Shown piece after piece: positions 8,584 through 17,300 of a stretch of 64,000 nt of DNA. The notes beneath the pieces are model-generated. The model searched no databases, was not told the origin of the DNA, and worked only from the letters and a program-made list of their open reading frames with translations. The position numbers and the translations under genes are program-made. The first letter of the stretch is position 1. Every line of letters starts with the position of its first letter. The stretch covers positions 1-64,000 of the forward strand of contig CABQAZ010000007.1 of the NCBI GenBank assembly GCA_902462295.1, in the 5' to 3' direction. Source of the DNA: an uncultured Clostridium sp. (GTDB lineage: Bacteria; Bacillota; Clostridia; TANB77; CAG-508).

Positions 8584-9106
8584 CGAATCCTACACCTCCA
8601 CCAACAACTCTTGCTGAACCACCAACAGCTGAACCTGTAGCTCCTGTTGCTATTCCAACTCCTACAGCTCCTCCTCCTGTTGTTGTAATGTTTCTTGTAG
8701 AAGTTGTAGTATTAAGTCCTGGATTAAGTCCTAATTCAGGTGCTTTCATTGATAGTAATTTCATTTTTTCGTCTACTAATCCCTCTACTTCATCATTTAG
8801 TGTATCAATTTGTTTTAATAGTTCTTCTTGATTTATTATTTTTTTTCTCCACTTCATGTGTTTTTTTAAGAAAAATGTTAATATTCCAATAATAGCACCA
8901 ATTACTATAAGCATGCAAATAATGGCTATTCCAGTTAAAAGCCATTCTGACATCTTAAAATCATTTGCATATTGTTGAATTATATAGTAATATTCAGGGA
9001 TATTAAATATATTTACTATTCCTTTCCATAATCCTCCAAATATTTCTCCAAATCCTGAAAAGAATTGGTGTAAAAATTCAAATAAAAATCTTCCGTATGT
9101 TTCCAT
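8537..9106 (-). CDS. membrane protein with coiled coil and Gly-rich tail (probable ATPase anchor)
   Basis: Counted from ATG 9115, an amphipathic N-terminal region (about 1-50) is followed by one membrane segment (57-83), a basic juxtamembrane stretch, a coiled coil (about 94-122) and a Gly/Thr/Val linker (about 135-179). The last 13 residues switch abruptly to RRRCWRSFWRRQQ, which looks like an out-of-frame tail. In the other frame the glycine run continues into the McrB-like ATPase. I choose ATG 9106 because AAAGG lies about 9 bp upstream; ATG 9115 lies directly against it and is the alternative. It overlaps the ATPase gene by 47 bp. Either this is one gene broken by an indel (biological or sequencing) or two gene products from overlapping frames. 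Confidence 0.65.
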   Translation of the reverse strand: METYGRFLFEFLHQFFSGFGEIFGGLWKGIVNIFNIPEYYYIIQQYANDFKMSEWLLTGIAIICMLIVIGAIIGILTFFLKKHMKWRKKIINQEELLKQIDTLNDEVEGLVDEKMKLLSMKAPELGLNPGLNTTTSTRNITTTGGGAVGVGIATGATGSAVGGSARVVGGGVGFGGRRRCWRSFWRRQQ

Positions 9107-9155
9107 ATTTTTCATCCTTTCAAAATTGTGTTTTTACGTTATACCTGCCTTTAAA

Positions 9156-10199
9156 TTATTTATACATAACATTTTTTAATGAACTATCACTTTTTATATC
9201 TTTATATAATACTAAATTTTTTGGTGCTATAACTGTTTTAAACATTTTTAGTTTTTCTACATCTTCAATACTTTTTATTGAATTATCTAATGTAATTACA
9301 AAATCATAACCTTTTTTTGTGTATTCTAATACACTTTTTTGGTTTGTTATATAATCAGAATATGTAATATTTAAACTTATTTTTTCTTGTAATGCTTGAT
9401 TTCCAATAATTGATAAGATACTTTCTAATTTTTGTTTTTTCTTAAATAATGTACATTCAAATTCAGCTATATAAGAATCTTTAAAATTTGCATTTATTAT
9501 ATCTCTTATTGCTACTATACTTAATAATATATATTCAATTTGTAGTTTATCTTCTGCTATAATTCCCTCATTATATACTTTTTCTATAGCTGATTCACTA
9601 TATTGCATTGGCATTTTTACATTATGTTCTAAGACTGTATAATACAATTCTTCTTTAAATTCACTATTTTCAAATCTTAATACAAATTCATCTGTTTCAA
9701 ATTTGTCTAAATATACTTCTTTATCTAACATATCACTTGTTATTTCTTTATATAGTTTATCTTCAATTTCTTTTGATTTTTTTATTCCAAATGCTACATT
9801 AACTATTTCCATCATTTTTTGAATAATTTCTCTTATACTATCTATTGTTTTAAAATTTTCTACATTTCTTACATTATCAAAAAATAAAATATATCCAAAT
9901 ACTTCCTTTGTTTTGCTTATTTTATTTAATTCAGATTCCTTTTCGTCTAATGTTTCTGCTTCTTCTTCACATCTTTTCATTAAAATGTCTTCTTTATAAT
10001 TTAGCTCGTCTAATATTCTTAAATAAAACGCTCTTGCTGGATTTTCTGTATTTTTTATATTATAATATCTAGCATTTATATATGTTCTTAAATATTCACT
10101 AACTATTTCCTCATCATAATATGTACTAAATATAATTTTCATATATTTTTTTATCTTTTTTTCTGTGAAATTTAGGTATGTATCCATTATATTTTTCAT
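9156..10199 (-). CDS. unrecognised helical cytoplasmic protein
   Basis: This 347-residue protein has no signal peptide and no membrane segment. It is Lys/Glu/Ile-rich and probably mainly helical. Its C-terminal third (about residues 255-340) looks like an alternating beta/alpha fold, with segments YDFVITLDNS and FKTVIAPKNLVLYKD. I do not recognise a family. The start ATG follows AGAGGT by 5 bp. It lies between an exported-protein gene and the membrane anchor/ATPase pair in the same operon, so it may be a further cytoplasmic component of that machine; this is inferred from position only. Confidence 0.7.
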   Translation of the reverse strand: MKNIMDTYLNFTEKKIKKYMKIIFSTYYDEEIVSEYLRTYINARYYNIKNTENPARAFYLRILDELNYKEDILMKRCEEEAETLDEKESELNKISKTKEVFGYILFFDNVRNVENFKTIDSIREIIQKMMEIVNVAFGIKKSKEIEDKLYKEITSDMLDKEVYLDKFETDEFVLRFENSEFKEELYYTVLEHNVKMPMQYSESAIEKVYNEGIIAEDKLQIEYILLSIVAIRDIINANFKDSYIAEFECTLFKKKQKLESILSIIGNQALQEKISLNITYSDYITNQKSVLEYTKKGYDFVITLDNSIKSIEDVEKLKMFKTVIAPKNLVLYKDIKSDSSLKNVMYK

Positions 10200-10211
10200 G
10201 ATTTACCTCTC

Positions 10212-10781
10212 TTATTCTATTAATTGTTTTGCTGTTAAATCTAATTTTATATATTCTATTAAATCTGAAAATTCTGCATTTGTATTATTCGCTTTTGGAA
10301 ATGTTACTTTTAACTTATATGTATCTGTTGAGTCTGTTCCTTGATACATTATCAAATTATTAGATTCTGTATCTATTTTTAATTCTCTATAATATGTACC
10401 ATCTTCATCTGCATATATATTTTCTGTTGTTTGACAAGTTACTCCATTTTTTTGTATTTCATATTCTAGTGGTAAATTTGTTGTTGTTGTTAATACTAAT
10501 CCATAACTTAAATCTGTTTCTGCTTTTTTTGTATCTTCAAAATTAGATACAGTAAATGTATAATCAAAAGAATTATCTGATGGATAAATATCTTGTATTA
10601 GAATTGTACCTGATTTAAAACTACTATTTATTATCCAAAATGCAACATCTACATCTTTATCTGATGTTGCTGTTGTTTCATATCTTGCCAATGTTCTTCT
10701 TATTAAAATAATTGCAACTATTATTATTGCTATTAATAATAGTATTATTATACTTTTACGTATCTTTTTTTTATCAAACAT
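10212..10781 (-). CDS. SipW-dependent exported protein
   Basis: The 189-residue precursor has a basic N-terminus (FDKKKIRK), a hydrophobic segment and the junction TLARYETTATSDKDVDVAFW. This is the classic SipW-cognate layout: Ala, an aromatic residue, then a polar stretch and an aromatic strand. The mature part is Thr/Asp-rich and beta-rich with a single cysteine. I place the start at ATG 10781, three bases after AGGTGAGG; a GTG at 10790 in the same frame is the alternative. It overlaps the end of the SipW gene upstream by 8 bp. A role as an extracellular fibre or matrix subunit is inferred from TasA-like proteins. Confidence 0.7.
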   Translation of the reverse strand: MFDKKKIRKSIIILLLIAIIIVAIILIRRTLARYETTATSDKDVDVAFWIINSSFKSGTILIQDIYPSDNSFDYTFTVSNFEDTKKAETDLSYGLVLTTTTNLPLEYEIQKNGVTCQTTENIYADEDGTYYRELKIDTESNNLIMYQGTDSTDTYKLKVTFPKANNTNAEFSDLIEYIKLDLTAKQLIE

Positions 10782-11292
10782 TTTCCTCACCTGTTTTCTC
10801 TTTATATGAAACTAGTAATATAAATAAGATAACTGTTATGCAAATTGGTATTATTACATTAATATCTGTAAATACTTTTTTCCAAATTTCTACATTATTA
10901 ATAATAAATATTCCTTTTCCTATAACCTCATCTTTTTTTATAGGCTCGTCTTCTATATTGTTATTGTCTCCTTTTGCTATTATGATATCTCCATCTATTC
11001 TTACTATTCTATGTGTTATTAGCACATTTTCTTTTTTGTATGTTATAATATCTTTTTCCTTTATTTCATCACCTATTTTGATTATTATAATATCACCTTT
11101 TTTCATTGTTGGTGACATACTTCCAGTTTCTGTGCTAAATATTGAATATCCAAATATATTAATATATTCCTTATTTTGTACATTTATCTGTATAAATCCC
11201 CATATTGCAATAATCGCAATGATACTTAATATAAATATTATTAGGTCTATTATAATTTTTTTTATAATTCTTAATATTTTATTATGTTCCAT
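10774..11292 (-). CDS. SipW-type signal peptidase
   Basis: This compact 172-residue Ser-His signal peptidase has TGSMSPTM (Ser58), THRIV (His94) and AKGDNNNIEDEP, all three conserved boxes intact. Membrane segments lie at about 14-33 and 142-160. It overlaps exported-protein genes at both ends: by 11 bp with 11282-11917 upstream and by 8 bp with the one ending at 10212. It is therefore the obvious peptidase for both substrates. Of the five homologues in the window it is the closest to a textbook SipW. Confidence 0.88.
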   Translation of the reverse strand: MEHNKILRIIKKIIIDLIIFILSIIAIIAIWGFIQINVQNKEYINIFGYSIFSTETGSMSPTMKKGDIIIIKIGDEIKEKDIITYKKENVLITHRIVRIDGDIIIAKGDNNNIEDEPIKKDEVIGKGIFIINNVEIWKKVFTDINVIIPICITVILFILLVSYKEKTGEENV

Positions 11293-11917
11293 CGTTTATC
11301 ACTTCTCCTGTGTATTGTTTTAAGTTTATCTCTAATGGTACAGATATTTTAGCAGATTCTGTTGAACCAAGTATTGAGTCTGTTTCATTGTTTTCTTCTA
11401 CATTTGTCCATTCAAAATATAATTTAATATGATTCATATATTTATCATTTATTGTATTTATTGGTATTACTGCTTTGTGCAATTCTCCACTTGTATATAT
11501 TTCTTCATTTGTTACTTGTTCTGTTTTTCCCTCTTTTTGAAAATAATTTTCTACTCTAACCAAATTCATGTTTGCTACTGTTATTTCATTAAATTTTATA
11601 TCAATAGTATATAGAATAGATACATCTGTATTGGTTGGGTCTATTATTATTTCAAAACATGCCTGCGTTCCTGGCGCTATTTTTCCATCTTTAACATTTG
11701 CAGAATTTAAATATGTAAGATTGTCTTCTGTCATTGTAAATGTTAAATTTTGACCACCTGAAGATATATCTACTCCATTTACTTTTATTGCCCATACACC
11801 TAATAAATTTGTATAATCTCCTTGTATTTGTTCTTTATATAATGCATACATATTAGCTATTTGGAACAAAGATATAATTAACATTATTAAAACTAAAATT
11901 GTTAATAATTTCTTCAT
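11282..11917 (-). CDS. SipW-dependent exported protein
   Basis: The 211-residue precursor has a hydrophobic segment (about 4-22) and the junction NMYALYKEQIQGDYTN. The mature part opens with GVWAIKVNGVDIS and later has APGTQACFEIIIDPTNTDV, a strand pattern typical of SipW-cognate, TasA/camelysin-like proteins. The ATG directly abuts the stop of the degenerate SipW-like gene upstream and follows AGAGG. The gene overlaps the intact SipW gene downstream by 11 bp. One cysteine is present in the mature part. The function is inferred from the family; no enzymatic motif is visible. Confidence 0.7.
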   Translation of the reverse strand: MKKLLTILVLIMLIISLFQIANMYALYKEQIQGDYTNLLGVWAIKVNGVDISSGGQNLTFTMTEDNLTYLNSANVKDGKIAPGTQACFEIIIDPTNTDVSILYTIDIKFNEITVANMNLVRVENYFQKEGKTEQVTNEEIYTSGELHKAVIPINTINDKYMNHIKLYFEWTNVEENNETDSILGSTESAKISVPLEINLKQYTGEVINDGT

Positions 11918-12751
11918 TTATTCTTCCTCTTTTGATGATTTTGTAGCTCTTTTTGTACCTGTTGTTGTTTTTGGTGTTGTACTAGCTTTTTTTGTTGTTC
12001 CTGCTTTTTTTGTTGTTGCTACTTTTGCTGTACTTGTTTTACGTGCTGTTGTACTTGCTACTTTAGATGTACTTGTTTTATGTGCTGTTGTTCCTGTCTT
12101 TTTTGCTGTGCTTGTACTATTTGTAGATTTAGTTGGTGCTTTTCTAGTTGTTTTTACTTGTTCTGGTTCTTCATTTTCTTCCTCTTCTACTTCTGCTTCA
12201 ACTTCTACTGCTTCTTTGGCTTTGTTTTTATTTGATTTTCCTCCACCATATTTGATTTCCATTACTAATTCAAATACTTCTTGTAAGAATAGTAATAATG
12301 ATACTATTACTACACAGAATAGGTATCCCCATTTAGATTCTAGTAATCCTAGTATATAACCCCAGCCCTCAATAATTACTGTATCACTTGTTTTTCCTAT
12401 AAAGTAATCACTAGAATAACTTTCACTGTCTTCTACACTATATACTATATGTCTTCCTTGTTGTTGCTTGTCTGCTAGTGTTCTTGTTACTACTTCATAT
12501 TCTTGGCTGTTTAATACTTTATATAAAATCATTTCGTCACCGATTTGTATGTTTTTGTCATTTGTTCCTTTTATTAATAGTATAGACCCTTGTTTATATT
12601 TTGGTTCTAATGAATCATCATTAACTATATAAACGGTATATCCTCCAATCTCGCTACAATTATAATCATTATATGATAATAATAATACTGTAACTGTAAT
12701 TGCTATTATAGAATATACTACTAGTAGTATGCCTCCTAATACTTTTTTCAT
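11918..12751 (-). CDS. degenerate SipW-like protein with histone-like tail
   Basis: The fold plan of SipW is kept: an N-terminal membrane segment (about 5-26), an extracellular domain and a second segment near 146-165. The Ser box reads NDDSLEPKY (Ser47). The position of the catalytic His is VVTRTL instead of THRVI, so Thr replaces His, and the GDNN/ED box is lost. It is therefore probably not an active peptidase. The last 110 residues or so are cytoplasmic: an acidic run, then Lys/Thr/Ala/Ser repeats like a histone H1 tail. I start at ATG 12751 (AAAGGAAG upstream) rather than the upstream TTG at 12784. It could hold substrates, or tether the complex to nucleic acid or anionic partners through its basic tail; both are speculative. 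Confidence 0.7.
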   Translation of the reverse strand: MKKVLGGILLVVYSIIAITVTVLLLSYNDYNCSEIGGYTVYIVNDDSLEPKYKQGSILLIKGTNDKNIQIGDEMILYKVLNSQEYEVVTRTLADKQQQGRHIVYSVEDSESYSSDYFIGKTSDTVIIEGWGYILGLLESKWGYLFCVVIVSLLLFLQEVFELVMEIKYGGGKSNKNKAKEAVEVEAEVEEEENEEPEQVKTTRKAPTKSTNSTSTAKKTGTTAHKTSTSKVASTTARKTSTAKVATTKKAGTTKKASTTPKTTTGTKRATKSSKEEE

Positions 12752-12805
12752 ATTTATTTCTTCCTTTCTTTTGTCTTTTTCCAATCGAATATTTTAATTT
12801 ATCAA

Positions 12806-13249
12806 TTATTGTATTGGTCCTAATTTTATTCTTTGTGTTGCTGTCATATCACCTTTATATATTACACTTATTTCACATTCTTCTCCAACACCTAATTCAG
12901 TATTTGTTCCTGTTCTTAATTGTCCTAATACATTTTCATCTGGTCCAATTAGTATTGCATTAAATTCTTCGTCTGCTTTTTTAGATGTTGTATTATTCTT
13001 GATTCTCATTGTTACTACTGTTTCATTGTTGTCTTTTCTATATTCCATTGATATTTTTTGGGCGTCTAATCCACTGTCTGTTGTTGTTTCTGGTAATGTA
13101 ATTACTTGTTGTTCTTCTTGAACATTATTGTCTGTGTTATTTTTCTTGTTATTGACAATTTTTACTATAATTACTACTGCTATAATTACTACTATAACTG
13201 CAATTAACAAAGTTACTAACATCTTTTTACCTTTTCTAACCTTTTTCAT
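12806..13249 (-). CDS. membrane-anchored small domain protein, FxLYD-like
   Basis: This 147-residue protein has a very basic N-terminus, one membrane segment (about 10-31), a polar Asn/Thr/Glu linker and an extracellular beta domain of about 85 residues. The pattern MRIKNNTTSKK...LIGPDENVLGQLRTG...LGVGEECEISV resembles FxLYD-type domains, which occur in anchored proteins of low-GC Gram-positives; this similarity is weak. It is the first gene after the promoter at 13278-13306 and so appears to head the long operon that runs to 1068. The ATG follows GGAGG by 6 bp. Confidence 0.65.
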   Translation of the reverse strand: MKKVRKGKKMLVTLLIAVIVVIIAVVIIVKIVNNKKNNTDNNVQEEQQVITLPETTTDSGLDAQKISMEYRKDNNETVVTMRIKNNTTSKKADEEFNAILIGPDENVLGQLRTGTNTELGVGEECEISVIYKGDMTATQRIKLGPIQ

Positions 13250-13277
13250 CTTTTTCCTCCTTTTCTCCCTAATATAT

Positions 13278-13306
13278 TTTATACCATAACTTTTTTTAAA
13301 AGTCTA
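13278..13306 (-). promoter_or_regulatory. promoter of the 13.2-1.1 kb operon
   Basis: On the minus strand TAGACT (13301-13306) and TATAAA (13278-13283) are 17 bp apart, 28 bp upstream of ATG 13249. The -35 element is imperfect. No better promoter is seen before 970, and the genes in between abut or overlap, so this promoter probably serves about 15 genes. Confidence 0.6.
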
Positions 13307-13348
13307 TACTTTTTTATAAATAAATTTCTTACATATTTGCTATTTTTT

Positions 13349-13400
13349 GGAACCCTCCAAATATAGTATTTATATGCTTTTTATATTTTTATCGGGTTCC
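13349..13400. repeat. two-step inverted repeat between transcription units
   Basis: GGAACCC (13349-13355) pairs with GGGTTCC (13394-13400). Inside it AAATATA pairs with TATATTT, leaving a loop of about 16 bases. The RNA could form a stepped hairpin on either strand. No T-run follows on the minus strand, so it is not a standard terminator for the gene ending at 13416. It may be an RNA processing or protection element. Confidence 0.5.
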
Positions 13401-13415
13401 TCTAAATAACAATTT

Positions 13416-14283
13416 TTAATTATTTTTTACTGTAATAATTGATTCTGTATTTCCTGATGGATATGTGTAATCTTTGGACATATCTACTTTATAAAATTTG
13501 ATATATTTTGTAGATTCTCTACTCATATTAAATGTGAACTTTTTTATATAACCATTTGAGTTTGTAGCTTCACTTCCTTGAACCTTGTCCAAATAAGATT
13601 CACTACTTAAATCTATTCTTACAATATCAGGATTAAATTCTAATGTTACTGGTGTTCCCGTGTCTTTAGCATTTACTAACTTAAGAATCATATAATTTCT
13701 ATTAGCTACATCTTCTATTGTATAACTATTAACTGTATCTTGTTGAACTCTTAAAGATATTTCACATGATATTTCTTTTTTATATGGTTCTTGTGTATTT
13801 GCTTTTATTTTTACTGTAATAATTTCATCTTTTTGTATTGCACTTTTAGGAACTACAACAATCTTTAATCTACTTACATTATTTTGAGCATCTCCATTTT
13901 TTGCATATATAACACCAGCAGTAGAAGTCGGTCCATCAGAAGAATTAATACCGTAATGTTACTTTATCACTGTCTGGAGTTTCGCAAGAAACTGTATAAT
14001 CTAAATCATAATCCAATCTAAGTAAAGTATTTGCATAACTGTATAAATCAAAGTTTATATCATATTCATCAACTCCACCCCAATTTTCATATTGATAAGT
14101 TGCATTATCTAGTGTTAATAAATCACTTGTAAAGTAAAATGCTTTTGATGTAAAATATGCCTCTCTTATGCCATTATATATATATCTTCCGAAAACTGCT
14201 AATGTTATTGTTAAAATAATAATAGCTATAATTATTCCTATTTTTACTTTATTCAATTTTTTATTTTTTCTTGCTTTATTCAT
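13416..14283 (-). pseudogene. SipW-type exported protein gene, frameshifted
   Basis: A reading frame from ATG 14283 (AAAGGA upstream) runs 112 residues to a stop near 13945. The continuing protein is in the next frame, from about GINSSDGPTS through MILKLVNAK to the stop at 13416. The total of 868 bp is 289 codons plus one base, so one extra base (or two missing) between the codons for TLR and GIN breaks a 288-residue protein. It has a basic N-terminus, one membrane segment (about 14-34) and a beta-rich exported domain. It lies 47 bp after the second giant gene and is probably co-transcribed with it. The cause may be mutation, phase variation or sequencing error. No slippery heptamer is seen. 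Confidence 0.7.
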
Positions 14284-14330
14284 TAATTAATCCTTTCTGA
14301 GCATTTAGGACCGCTTCTATTTGGTACAAA

Positions 14331-17300
14331 TTATTGTGTTACTATAAATGATTTTCTTATTGTTTGTATCAAAGTATTATTGTAATAAGCCTTAAATACT
14401 AATTTGTATTCTCCTGTACTTATGCCATCTTTAATTGCTTTTTCAAATTTTACTGTTTCTATATTTTCATTTCCTGTTGATTCTGGATGTGATTTTTTCT
14501 CCATTACCATATATTCTTTACATCCATCTGCAGTTACTAATCCTTGACCACTATAATCTTCTGGAGTTTTTAATTCACTTCCATCTAAACTTTGTAAGTA
14601 ATCTTTTAAATCTACTTTTGTATAACTTATTTCATTATAAGTATTTGTTCCATCTTCTTCGTCTGTTGTATATGTTGAATTACGTTTATATAATTCTACT
14701 CTTATATTTGTATCATTTGTAGGTGAACCTACTTTTACTGTTAAGTCTAATCCATTTCCTCCATCTAGATTTAAACGTGTATTTTTATTTATAATTCTGC
14801 TACCATCTGCTGATTCTAGTCCAGCTAATCCTAACAATTTATTAATAAATGTTATATATATATCCTGTACTTCTGTTGTACTATCTATATAATATTTACC
14901 ATCATCTGATGAGAAGAAATATATTTTTGCTATATATTGACCTGCTGGTACACTATTTTGACTCAATGATAATACATATGAATTTTCTATTTTTGCTAAT
15001 CCATCAGAAAGAGGTATTCTAATTACTCCATCTGCACCTGGTTTATATACAGTAGATTCTGTTACATCTGTAAGTTGTAGATTTTGTACTTCTGGTGCAT
15101 GAATTCTTTCTCCATGTTCATCTACTATTTCTATTGCAATACCTGTGCGTTTTTCATAATATTTTGTATCTTTTATTGTTAATCCATCATCTGTTTTTTG
15201 TTCTAATAATGAAGAATCAAATGTAAATGGAATTGCTAAATTTTCAAAAACTGTGTAAGATGTCTTTCCATCTCCTGTTGTAACATTTTCTGACATTACT
15301 GCTTTTTGATTATATAGATTGTATTTTATTTCTTTATCTCCATTATCATATTTTACTGCACCTGATGAAGTTCTTAATTCTAAGTAAGTTTCTTGTGCTA
15401 ATTTATTTGTATCCAAATTAGAATTCATAAAGTCTATTGAAATATCATATTTTTCTAATGCATATCCTTTTGTATCTGCACTTGTATGATAATATTTGTT
15501 ATTATTATCTGAATACTTATCACTTGTACCACCCATATCTACAAATTTAGATAATTTATATAAATATCTTGTACTTCCAGATGAATTATCTGTTGCATCA
15601 TAATCTGTATCACTAGCAACTTGATAATAGTAAACTTTGTTTACATCATCTCCTTGACCATAATCTCTTAATGTAATTTTAGTATCTTTAGGTAATGGTG
15701 TTGAAGTTGATAAAACTCTATAATCACCTGTTGCATATATATTAGATTGTGATTCAATACCAGATTTATATAATACATAGCTCATATCTATAGCACTGTC
15801 TGTAGTGTAATTCAATTCTGTCTTTGTACTATCTGTAAATCTTGTAATATAACTTGCACTATCATTTGCATTCATATCTTCATATAAAGATTGAACATTA
15901 ATTGCAATTACTACTTTAAATACTTTTCCAATACTTGCATCTTCACCCTGTCTTGCTTTTCCGGTTAATGTAATATTTACATATCCTAAATCTTTAGTTT
16001 CAGAAACATTAACTGAATTAAATAACTTAAAGATTATATTTCCTGGTTCAGTCGAATTGTCAGTTTTATAAACAGTAGTTCCATCAAATGAACCATCAGA
16101 ATCTGTATAAAGATTTGTTGTTCCACCTTGTAACCATCCAGAATTTGATGTTTGCATTGTTAATCCAAAAGTATTATTAGCATTTTCACTATATGTTGGT
16201 ATAGATAATTTATTAATTAAATTAGATTCTTCGTCAAATGCATTCGTACTAACTCTATCTATTGTAAATATTGTTCCATTATAATTTGCATTATCAACAA
16301 ATTGTTTAAAGTTAAGGTTTAAATCTGCTATTGAATATGTTGAATATGTTGAAGCAATTAATGATGCATTGTAATTTACAATATTTGCTCCTATAATCCA
16401 ATCATAATATGTTCCATTATCAGTAACATCTATAACTTGTGGTACTGCAATATTAGAATCCTCTCCAACAATATTAGTATAGAATCCATCAACTGTAGTA
16501 TCATGATTTGCTTTATGTCTTCCCTCTATATATGTACCATTTGCAAACATATTGGTTGTAGCTGTTCCAGAATAATCTGGTGCATATATATCATATTCTT
16601 TAGCTCCAGTTGTACGATTTGTTCTGTACATTCCAAAGAATGCCATACCATTTACATCTCCCCAAATATCTTGGTTAGACATATTTGACAAATCTCCCTC
16701 TTGTTTAGCAAAGATTAAGTTTACACCCTCATAAGTATATAATCTATTATCAACATTTTTAGTTACTTGATTATTTTCGATTGCTACAGTAGCTTTTGTT
16801 GTTGAACTTCCATCTGTTGTCACTAAACTCTCGAATCCTCCAACCATATTAAATCCTCTTCTTGTATATAATGTTGAATTATCAAGTAAAACTAAACCAT
16901 TTGTAATTTTATTTAAAGTATAACTTGTTCCTTGATAGTAATTATATTTATCTTGAGCTCCTGTTAACTCTAAATAAGAATTTTGAATAGATACTTTTCC
17001 AGTTCTTTGAATTGATATCATATTGTAAGCATTTGTTGTACTTCCAAAATCTTTTATCTTAACTGTAGAACCATCTGATGAACCTGTTGAAGAATAATTT
17101 GCTCCATTTCCAGCTCCGAAAATACTCTTTGTAAATGTTATTGGAGAATCTGTTCCATTATCTAATGTAACATGTGTATCTCCATATACACTAGTATCAC
17201 TGTAATTTGTATTTGTTGAATTTCCTGCACCATATATATTTCCATGTATAGAAATATTTCCTGCTGTTAATGTTGTATCTGCTACACTATCTTTACCTAT

